From the NCBI GenBank assembly GCA_024998705.1, contig JACOEF010000323.1, positions 1-19,588 of the forward strand: DNA of 19,588 bases, read 5' to 3'. Position numbers and translations under genes: made by a program. The notes beneath the pieces were generated by a model. That model had not been told where the DNA came from, did not search any database, and saw nothing but the letters and a program-made list of their open reading frames with translations. Origin of the DNA: Nitrospira sp. Lineage in GTDB: Bacteria > Nitrospirota > Nitrospiria > Nitrospirales > Nitrospiraceae. Within the stretch, counting starts at the first letter, position 1; every line of letters starts with the position of its first letter. Positions 1 to 8,000 of this stretch are shown here, in pieces.

Positions 1-34
1 CCACCGGCAGAGTGTTGAGGTGTTGCAGCAGGTG

Positions 35-122
<88 letters not shown>

Positions 123-229
123 GCTCCATGGCCGACGAAGAGGTGCAGCTTACCCTGGTCGCACTCCAGATTCAAACGAAATCATATGCTGGGAAGAGAC
201 TTTCTCCCGCCACTACGGGTATCTCAGGA

Positions 230-258
230 TTGAGGAAAAGGTGATTCTGTTTTGTAAT
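230..258 (+). promoter_or_regulatory. candidate sigma70-type promoter upstream of the lipopeptide operon
   Basis: TTGAGG at 230-235 and TGTAAT at 253-258 are separated by 17 bases and match the -35 (4/6) and -10 (5/6) consensus. It lies about 140 bases before the GTG start at 399 and would leave a long 5' leader. It is the best promoter-like match I see in the gap 123-398. The rest of that gap shows no gene, repeat or terminator that I can support. This is pattern matching only. Confidence 0.35.
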
Positions 259-398
259 GCATGCATTCCGCCGTAGACTCACCTGGTATCCGAGACCGGC
301 CGGAGACAGTGATGTGACCAGGGTGTTTCGCGGTTTCATCATCAGTCTACGACCCATGACCTCTTGGTGTTTCTCGTCTCACTGGGGTTGAGCATTCT

Positions 399-1007
399 GT
401 GGTCAGACATCCGCCTGTAACCATTCCACCCGTCGAGACTCTTCTCGATATCCTACGTTGGCGGGCCGAACACCAGCCCGACCCAGCGGCGTACGTCTTC
501 CTGCGCGACGGGGTCAGTCCCGATACCGTGCTGACCTATAAAGATCTAGATACCAAAGCCCGCTCGATTGCCGCTTATCTGCAGTCCAGATTTTCATCGG
601 GGGACCGCCTGCTGCTGGTGTATCCGCCCGGGCTTGAATTTGTCCAAGCCTTTTGGGGAGCATTGTATGCGGGGTGGGTTGCCGTGCCGGTGCCTCCGCC
701 GGATGTCTTTCGCCCAAGGATCGGTGTCGCGCGCGTTCGACGTATTGCCGAGGATGCCGGCGTGGCCGGAGCCTTGAGCACCACCCAGATTCTAGAACTG
801 GTTCGGGCCCAAGGGCCTGGGATTCCGTCGGAACAGTGGCTGGTGTGTGATGTTGCCACTCTGGACTCGACGGCTCAATGGACGTCGACGCATCCACTCG
901 CGTCCACGCTGGCCTATCTGCAATATACGTCCGGATCGACCGCCGCTCCCAAAGGCGTCATGGTTGGCCACGGAAACCTGACTGCGCAGAGTCGGTGCAT
1001 TACCTAA
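399..1007 (+). CDS. fatty acyl-AMP ligase, N-terminal fragment (ends at premature TAA)
   Basis: This 202-residue segment is the start of a fatty acyl-AMP ligase (FAAL), which adenylates a fatty acid and hands it to an adjoining acyl carrier protein. The ATP-binding loop YTSGST lies at residues 176-181, followed by APKGV. The frame is open back to a TGA at 357, and GTG at 399 is the only reasonable start in it. The Shine-Dalgarno match upstream (TTGAG, 388-392) is weak. The TAA at 1005-1007 comes just after the HGN of the loop region, whereas FAALs run on for about 380 more residues. The same frame resumes at once with the expected SWMPHFHDYGL motif. On its own the fragment lacks most of the active site and would not be functional. 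Confidence 0.8.
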   Translation: MVRHPPVTIPPVETLLDILRWRAEHQPDPAAYVFLRDGVSPDTVLTYKDLDTKARSIAAYLQSRFSSGDRLLLVYPPGLEFVQAFWGALYAGWVAVPVPPPDVFRPRIGVARVRRIAEDAGVAGALSTTQILELVRAQGPGIPSEQWLVCDVATLDSTAQWTSTHPLASTLAYLQYTSGSTAAPKGVMVGHGNLTAQSRCIT

Positions 1008-1046
1008 GCCGGCTGCTACGATGCCCATTCCGTCACGCTGTCCTGG

Positions 1047-1892
1047 ATGCCGCATTTCCACGATTACGGTTTGGTGAAGGGAATTATTCAGCCCGCCTGG
1101 ATCGGTCGCCCCTCGTATCTCATGTCACCGCTCACGTTCCTGAAGCGCCCCCTTCGATGGCTTGAAGCGATTCAACGGTATCAGGTGACGCATAGCGGCG
1201 CGCCCAACTTTGCCTACCGTCGCTGTGTGGAGACTATCGCTCCCGAGGATCGTCCAAAGTTGGACCTCTCCGGTTGGCAGGTGGCGAGTTGCGGCGCGGA
1301 ACCGATCGCTCACGATACCATCGATCGATTTGTTGACGCGTTTGCCCCTTCCGGGTTCCGACGCGAGGCCTTTTTCCCTGCGTACGGGATGGCGGAGTAC
1401 ACGCTCTTGATCTCGTTGAAGCGGGAAGGTGTGGCACCGACCGTAGAGGCGCTTGACCCGACGGCATTGGAGCGAGGACTGGTGTCCGAGGCCAGGGCGG
1501 GGATGGATCCGAAACGGCAGGTCGTTGGCTGCGGTGTTCCGGTGGGAGATACCAGGGTGGTCATCGCTCATCCGGACGCCTTGTCCCGCTGTGCGGAGCA
1601 GCAGGTCGGCGAAATCTGGTTGGCTGGCGCCAGCACCACGCAGGGATATTGGAACAATCAGGAAGAAACCGCGCGCACGTTCGGCGCAACGCTTCGGGAT
1701 ACAGGGGAAGGGCCGTTCCTCAGAACCGGCGATCTCGGATTCGTCCGTAACGGTGAAGTGTTTGTCACGGGACGGTTGAAGGATCTGCTCATCGTTCGAG
1801 GCAGAAATCACTATCCTCAGGATATTGAGCGAACCGTGGAGCAGTGCCACAGGCTGTTTCGTGGCGGGGGCGCGGCAGTCTTCTCCGTGTAA
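1047..1892 (+). CDS. fatty acyl-AMP ligase, middle fragment (between two premature stops)
   Basis: This continues the FAAL of the preceding segment in the same frame. The frame is open from 1008, and the ATG at 1047 is simply the Met of the conserved MPHFHDYGL motif, with no ribosome binding site before it. Recognisable elements are RPLRWLEAI (residues 34-42), PNFAY near 53, the aromatic AMP-pocket motif YGMAEYT (113-119), RTGDLG (226-231) and the hinge motif GRLKDLLIVRGRNHYPQDIE (242-261). The last of these is typical of FAALs rather than fatty acyl-CoA ligases. The segment ends at TAA 1890-1892 inside the C-terminal subdomain, and the next codons (EAGEEAVVVVQEVER) carry straight on as FAAL sequence. 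It is unlikely to be made as a separate protein. Confidence 0.75.
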   Translation: MPHFHDYGLVKGIIQPAWIGRPSYLMSPLTFLKRPLRWLEAIQRYQVTHSGAPNFAYRRCVETIAPEDRPKLDLSGWQVASCGAEPIAHDTIDRFVDAFAPSGFRREAFFPAYGMAEYTLLISLKREGVAPTVEALDPTALERGLVSEARAGMDPKRQVVGCGVPVGDTRVVIAHPDALSRCAEQQVGEIWLAGASTTQGYWNNQEETARTFGATLRDTGEGPFLRTGDLGFVRNGEVFVTGRLKDLLIVRGRNHYPQDIERTVEQCHRLFRGGGAAVFSV

Positions 1893-1910
1893 GAGGCTGG
1901 AGAAGAAGCC

Positions 1911-4900
1911 GTGGTGGTCGTGCAGGAAGTTGAGCGTCAGGGAGCGGCCTTGGCCATCGATGAGCTGGCTGCCGTGATTCGTTCGGCTGTATCCGAGCAG
2001 CATGACCTCCACGTGTTCACCATCATCTTCATCAAGGCCGGGAGCCTGCCGAAGACGTCGAGTGGAAAAGTCCAACGACGGGCCTGCCGAGATCAATTGC
2101 TTGCCGGCCAACTTTCCGTCATCGGAAAGAGTGTCGTACCGGTGTCCTTTCCACTGGCGCAACCAACGGTCGTCAAGCTGGAAGACCTGCGGTTGCTTTC
2201 GCCTGATGCACGGCGGCAGCAGATTGAGGGAGCGCTGCAGGGGATACTTGCCGATCGCCTCAGATGCAGCCGGGAGGTCATCACCCGTGATCGTCCGATT
2301 CATCTCCTGGGGCTCGATTCATTGATGGCTGCTGAGGTCTCGCATCGTGTGGAGGAGTCCTTTCAGGTGCCTCTCTCGTTGCAGCGTCTGCTGGGAGGTG
2401 CCACGCTCAGTGATCTGGCTGTGACCATTGAAGAGGGCATGGTCCGGGAAGACAGGGAATGTACGCCGGCCGATGGCCCGAATGTCACCGAAGGGCCGGT
2501 CGGCGAGCTTTCCGAGAATCAGGCCGCGCTCTGGTTCCTCAGTCAATTGGCGCCGGAGAGTTCCGCCGCCAACGTGTCTGTTCTCCTGCCCCTGCCTTTG
2601 GCCGTGAATCAGGCCGCGCTACAGCAGGCGCTTGATCGACTCGGTGAGCGGCACGCGACCCTTCGCACGACCTATGAGATGCAGGACGATAGGCCGGTTC
2701 AACGAATCCACAAGCGGCTGCCTCTGAGCTGGACCGTCGTGAATAGTGCGACATGGGATTGGGTGCGCTTGCGGCAGGAAATCATGGAGGCTGCGGCGGT
2801 TCCGTTCGACCTGACGAAGGGCCCGCTGTGGAGGGCAGCTGTATTTACGGGCGAACACCAGGCCTGGTTGCTGTTGGTTGCACACCATATTGCCGTAGAT
2901 GGTTGGTCGATGGTCCAGCTGGTGGATGAGCTCAAGCGGCACTTCACTTCCGGCGAGGGGAACGTTCAGGATCTCCCAGACGGAGGTGACTACCCGCCGG
3001 TTCCTTATGGGGAGTTCGTCCGTTGGCATCGGGGGCTGTTGGACGGTGAGGAGGGCCGGCGGCTGGCTCGTTATTGGAAGGCGCGCCTGGCGGGTGAACT
3101 ACCAAACTATGACATGCTCTACGATCGACCGCCGACGACGGTTGAGCCAAGCCGGTATGCGTGGCATGCGGTTCATCTCGATCGGGCATTGACCGAGCGA
3201 CTCAAGGCGTGGGCGCTGGCGGAAGGGACGACGTTGTACGCCGTATGCCTGACGGCGCTGCAAGCCCTGTTGTATCGCTACACCGGCGTCGAAGACACCA
3301 CCATTGTCACACCTGTATTCGGTCGAAGCCGCTCTCGATTTGCCGAGACCGTGGGCGATTTTGTGAATATGCTCGTGTTGCGGGAAACGGTTCAGGCCGA
3401 GTCGAGCCGCCGCGAACTTCTGGCGCAGACCAAGCGCAGCATCCTCGAAGCACTCGATCACCAGGACTACCCCTATGCGCGGCTCGTGTCGGACTTGCGG
3501 CCGGCGCGCGACCGTCAACGGGCACCTGTGGGGCAAATCCTCTTCGTGCTGCAACAGTTCAAGCTGTTGGCGGAGCTCGACCGACAGATGGGCCGATCGC
3601 CCTCCGCATTGGCGGAATCTTGCCTGCCGGAGTGGCAGGCCTATGTGATTCCCCAGCAGAGCGGGCAGTTTGACCTCTGTCTCGAGTTGTCGGAATCGGA
3701 GCAAGGCGTAACCGGCTACTTCGAACACAAGGAAGAACTGTTTTCGCCTGACCGGGTGGCGCGGATGCACCAGCATTTCGTGCGTGTGTTGGAAGGGCTC
3801 GTCGACGATCCTGCCGAAAAAATCGGGTCTCTGCCGCTCATGACTGAGACGGAGCTGCGTGAGACGGTGTTGATGTGGGGACAATCTTCGGACGTGACGG
3901 AAGCGGATCATTGTCTCCATCGCCTGATCGAAGCGCAGGTGCTGCGCACCCCTGACGCCATTGCGGTTCAACAGGGCGACCAAAGGTTGACCTATCGAGA
4001 GTTGGATGCGCGAGCGAACCGAGTCGCGCACTATCTCCGTCGGCGAGGGGTCACGCCTGGTGTCGTGGTTGGGCTCTGCCTGGAGCGCTCACTCAACCTG
4101 ATCGTCGGCATGCTGGGCATTCTGAAATCCGGCGGGGCCTATTTGCCGCTCGATGCGGATTATCCGACCGACCGGTTGGACTATATGCTGCGCGACAGCC
4201 AGGTTCGGGTATTAGTGACGCAGCAGGATCAGCTGGGCCGGCTCCCCGCGACGAATCCCCACACCATTTGCCTTGATTCCGAATGGGACCAGATTGCCCG
4301 CTTTCCGGACAGTGTGATCGAGGGCACGGACAGTCCAGACAATCTGGCGTATGTAATCTACACGTCTGGTTCGACCGGCCGACCCAAGGGAGTCCTGATC
4401 GAACATCGGTCGATTGCCAACTATGTGCGCGCGATCACCGAGATCGCCGGTGTCTCAGGACTTGACCGGGTGCTGCAATTCGCCTCGATGAGTTTCGATA
4501 CCGCCGCCGAAGAAATCTTCCCTTGCCTGACGACCGGTGCGACGCTGGTGTTGCGCACGTCGGTGATGCTTGATTCGGTGTCGGGGTTCTTGGATCGATG
4601 CCGCGAATGGCACGTCACGTTGTTGGACCTTCCGACGGCCTACTGGCATGAAGTTGTCACCCGTATGGAACTCGAAGGGCTCGTCTTTCCGGAATCGGTG
4701 AAGACGGTGATCATCGGTGGCGAACGTGTGCTTCCTCAGATCGTGCAGCGATGGGCGACATTGGTCGGTCGCACAGTTCGATTGTTGAATACCTATGGAC
4801 CGACTGAAACGACGGTCGCCGTCACCTGGTCGGATCTCACGGGCTTCGGCCTGCAGGGTGAGGTGTGTGGAGATCTTCCGATCGGCCGGGTGATTCGCCG

Positions 4901-5012
4901 CTGCTCCGTCTATGTGTTGGATGAGCATCGCCGACCCGTTCCGGTAGGAGTGGCCGGGGAACTGTACGTCGGTGGGATCGGGGTGGCGCGAGGTTATCGT
5001 GGCCGACCGTAG
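1911..5012 (+). CDS. NRPS fragment: FAAL C-terminus, ACP, condensation domain, first adenylation domain (truncated)
   Basis: Same frame as the FAAL fragments; 1033 residues counted from GTG 1911. In order: the end of the FAAL with the catalytic-lysine motif SLPKTSSGK (Lys53); an acyl carrier domain with LGLDSLMA (Ser137, the phosphopantetheine site); a condensation domain of about 197-640 with HHIAVDG at 325-331, suited to joining the fatty acyl chain to the first amino acid; and an adenylation domain from about 666 with IYTSGSTGRPKG (816-827), NTYGPTETT (960-968) and GELYVGG (1016-1022). GrsA-style pocket residues read D, T, E, D, I, G, T, V, A. Acidic residues at positions 239 and 278 could suit a basic substrate, but this is weak inference. 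TAG 5010 stops the protein before motifs A7 to A10. GGAG at 1897-1900 precedes the GTG, so reinitiation after TAA 1890 is conceivable. Confidence 0.85.
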   Translation: MVVVQEVERQGAALAIDELAAVIRSAVSEQHDLHVFTIIFIKAGSLPKTSSGKVQRRACRDQLLAGQLSVIGKSVVPVSFPLAQPTVVKLEDLRLLSPDARRQQIEGALQGILADRLRCSREVITRDRPIHLLGLDSLMAAEVSHRVEESFQVPLSLQRLLGGATLSDLAVTIEEGMVREDRECTPADGPNVTEGPVGELSENQAALWFLSQLAPESSAANVSVLLPLPLAVNQAALQQALDRLGERHATLRTTYEMQDDRPVQRIHKRLPLSWTVVNSATWDWVRLRQEIMEAAAVPFDLTKGPLWRAAVFTGEHQAWLLLVAHHIAVDGWSMVQLVDELKRHFTSGEGNVQDLPDGGDYPPVPYGEFVRWHRGLLDGEEGRRLARYWKARLAGELPNYDMLYDRPPTTVEPSRYAWHAVHLDRALTERLKAWALAEGTTLYAVCLTALQALLYRYTGVEDTTIVTPVFGRSRSRFAETVGDFVNMLVLRETVQAESSRRELLAQTKRSILEALDHQDYPYARLVSDLRPARDRQRAPVGQILFVLQQFKLLAELDRQMGRSPSALAESCLPEWQAYVIPQQSGQFDLCLELSESEQGVTGYFEHKEELFSPDRVARMHQHFVRVLEGLVDDPAEKIGSLPLMTETELRETVLMWGQSSDVTEADHCLHRLIEAQVLRTPDAIAVQQGDQRLTYRELDARANRVAHYLRRRGVTPGVVVGLCLERSLNLIVGMLGILKSGGAYLPLDADYPTDRLDYMLRDSQVRVLVTQQDQLGRLPATNPHTICLDSEWDQIARFPDSVIEGTDSPDNLAYVIYTSGSTGRPKGVLIEHRSIANYVRAITEIAGVSGLDRVLQFASMSFDTAAEEIFPCLTTGATLVLRTSVMLDSVSGFLDRCREWHVTLLDLPTAYWHEVVTRMELEGLVFPESVKTVIIGGERVLPQIVQRWATLVGRTVRLLNTYGPTETTVAVTWSDLTGFGLQGEVCGDLPIGRVIRRCSVYVLDEHRRPVPVGVAGELYVGGIGVARGYRGRP

Positions 5013-5084
5013 CTGACTGATTCAAAGTTTATCTCCGATCCGTTTTCCGGTCGTGCAGGAGCCCGGCTGTACCGGACCGGCGAC

Positions 5085-8000
5085 TTGGTCCGTTGGCGAC
5101 CGGATGGGCAGCTGGACTATCGCGGCCGTGTGGACCGCCAGGTCAAGATTCGCGGCTATCGAATTGAATTAGAGGAAATCGAAGCGGTCCTGAATCGGCA
5201 TTCCGACTTGGAACGTGCGGTGGTCGAGGTACGGGAGGATCAGCCGGGTGATAAGCGGATCGTCGCTTTCATGGTCCCGCGTCCGCAGAACCGGCTGGGA
5301 CTGGTACAACTGCGCGAACAACTGCGTGGCCAGCTGCCTGCACATATGATTCCGTCCGCCTTTGTCGAAATGAAGTCGCTTCCATTGACTGTCAATGGAA
5401 AGGTGGATCGGGCTGCGCTGCGTGTCGCCACGGACAGTCGCGCCAGTAAAGTCGATCTCACCTCTGAGTTTCTCGCGCCACGGAGTTCCACCGAGCAAGA
5501 GTTGGCCGACATTTGGGGGGAGATCCTTCACGTGAAGGACGTCGGGGTCCATGACAACTTCTTTGAACTGGGCGGCCATTCGCTGCTGGCGACGCAGCTG
5601 GTGTCGAGGGTCCAAGCCCTGTTTCGAGTGGTCCTGCCGCTGCGACAAGTCTTTGAACGGCCGACGATTGCGACATTGGCCGACGTGATCACGCAGGCTC
5701 AAACGGGTGGAAGGCCGCAGCCGACCCATAGTGGGCAGGGGTTGACCAAGGCGGTAGGAGAGGGACCGTTACCGCTGTCGTTTGCGCAGGAACGGATGTG
5801 GTTCCTCTATCAGTTATCGCCGACCGGTGCGGCGTACAATATTCCGGCCAGCGTGCGTTTGCATGGGCCGCTCAACCGGGAGGCCTTGCGCTGGAGTGTG
5901 ACTGAGCTGGTGCGTCGGCACGACTCGCTGCGTACGACCTTCGCCACGGTGGATGGGCAGGCGCGGCAAATCATTCATGCCTCATTGGACCCGCACTGGG
6001 TCGAAGAAGATCTACGGGGTTTGCCTCGGGAGATGCGTGAGGCGCGGGCGTTGGCGTTGGCAACCGCCGAAGCACGTGCTCCAGTCAACCTCGAGCTGGG
6101 CCCCTTGCTCCGCATTCTGCTGGTTCAGTTGGGTGAAGAGGATCATGTATTGGTTGTCAGCACGCATCACATCATTTCCGACCAATGGTCGTATGGCGTG
6201 ATCGCGCGTGAACTCGTGAAGTGCTACAACACCTTCTGTGGGGGGAAGCCTGCTCCCATCCAGCCGGATCTCCCGATTCAATATGCCGATTTCGCGCAAT
6301 GGCAACGGACGTGGCTGACCGGCCCCGTGCTCGAGGAACAACTTGCACACTGGAAGGGCAAGTTAGCCGACCTGCCGGTGCTGACCCTGCCGGCCGATCG
6401 TCCGCGGTTGCCGATCCATTCGTTTAAGGGAGACCAGGTTTCCCTCGACCTGTCATGGGCTCTGGTGAATCGCCTCAAGCAGCTCAGCGTGAGGGAAGGC
6501 GTCACGTTGTACATGGTGTTTCTGGCGGGATTCTTCGGCCTCCTGCATCGCCTTACGCAACAGCGGGACTTGGTCATCGGAACGCCGATTGCGAATCGGA
6601 ATCGGCTGGAGATCGAGGATCTGATCGGCACGTTCGTGAATACGCTGGTGTTACGGACGGATGTCACGGGAGAGTTGACCTTTCGTGAATTGCTGGGAAA
6701 GGTCAGAGACCTGTCGCTCGATGCCTATGCGCATCAGGACATTCCGTTTGAAAAACTTGTCGAGGAGTTGCGACCGGACCGGAGCCAGGGCGGGTTGCCG
6801 CTGGTGCAAGTGCTGTTTAACTTTGCCAATACGCCCTTTGCCAGGACGGAATTTCAGCATCTCTCATGGACGCCCTATGAAGTGAGCCGAGGCGCGGCTC
6901 AATTGGATCTCGGTCTCTCCATTGACCCGCTGGCTTCGCGAAAAGCCTATCTGGAGTTCAATACCGACCTGTTTGATCGCACCTCCGCCGAGCGGGGGTT
7001 GGCAGAGTACCGGCAATTCATGGAGTCCATTGCGGAGCATCCTGAGGAGAGGATCGTACGTGTGGCGATTCTCACTGAGCAGGAGCAACATCGCATGCTT
7101 CGTGAATGGAACGCGACGGAGCGGTCGGTGGAGCGCGAGGTCTGTTTCCCGCAATTGTTTGAAGCTCAGGTGGGCCGCAATCCCGATGCGATCGCCGTGG
7201 TATTCGAAGGCACTGAATTGTCGTATGCCGAATTGAATCGTCGGGCGAATCGACTGGCGCACCACTTGCGGGAGCAGGGTGTAGGGCCGGATGTCGTGGT
7301 GCCGGTGTTTCTCGAACGGTCTCTTGAATTGCTGATCAGCCTTCTGGCGGTCATGAAGGCCGGCGGCGCGTACCTGCCCTTGGTTCCGGGATTACCGATC
7401 CGCAGGTTGGCGGCCATGATCGAGGCCAGTCATGCGGCGGTGCTCGTCACAGATTCGACACTTCTTGGCGGGCTTCCCCAGCATCAGCTTCGTGTCGTGT
7501 GTCTGGACCGGGAGGCAGAGTTCTTGGTGCGGTATCCGGAGGACAATCCGGTACCCCTCGCCCGACCGGACCATCTTGTGTATGTCCTGTTCACTTCGGG
7601 ATCGACCGGACAGCCGAAGGGTGTGGAGATCGAACATCGTGCTCTGGTGAATTTCCTTCGCTCCATGGAACGAGAGCCGGGGATTGGCAGCCGGGACGTG
7701 CTGTTGGCGCTCACACCGCTTTCGTTCGATATCGCCGGTTTGGAGCTCTATCTTCCGCTGCTGGTCGGGGCGCGTATTATTTTGGCGAGCCGTACGGAGG
7801 CCATGGAGGGGGCATGGCTGCAGCGCGAACTCGATCGGGGGACGGTCACAGTCATGCAGGCAACGCCGGCAACTTGGAGGATGGTGTTGCAGTCGGGATG
7901 GCGCGGCGGGCGTGTTGTGAAAGTGTTATGCGGAGGAGAAGCCTTGCCCCGGGAGTTGGCGCAGGAGCTCCTCACCAGGGCGGCTTCGGTCTGGAATGTG

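Noticed and set aside
1125..2303. 392-codon open frame on the minus strand within the FAAL region
   Set aside because: It is antisense to strongly conserved FAAL/ACP sequence, shows no recognisable domain, and is expected by chance in GC-rich DNA.
3099..4031. 310-codon open frame on the minus strand within the condensation domain
   Set aside because: Antisense shadow of the condensation and adenylation domains; Arg/His/Leu-rich composition without domain features.
1005..5012. Reassigned genetic code (TAA/TAG read as an amino acid)
   Set aside because: Other genes here end properly on TAA or TAG at expected lengths (for example the synthetase end at 9761, the PPTase at 12282 and the anti-sigma factor), so these codons work as stops in this genome.
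5085..5110. TTG 5085 as a true start of an independent NRPS gene
   Set aside because: It is the Leu inside adenylation motif A7 (TGDLVRW), with no ribosome binding site. A protein starting here would carry only the tail of an adenylation domain.
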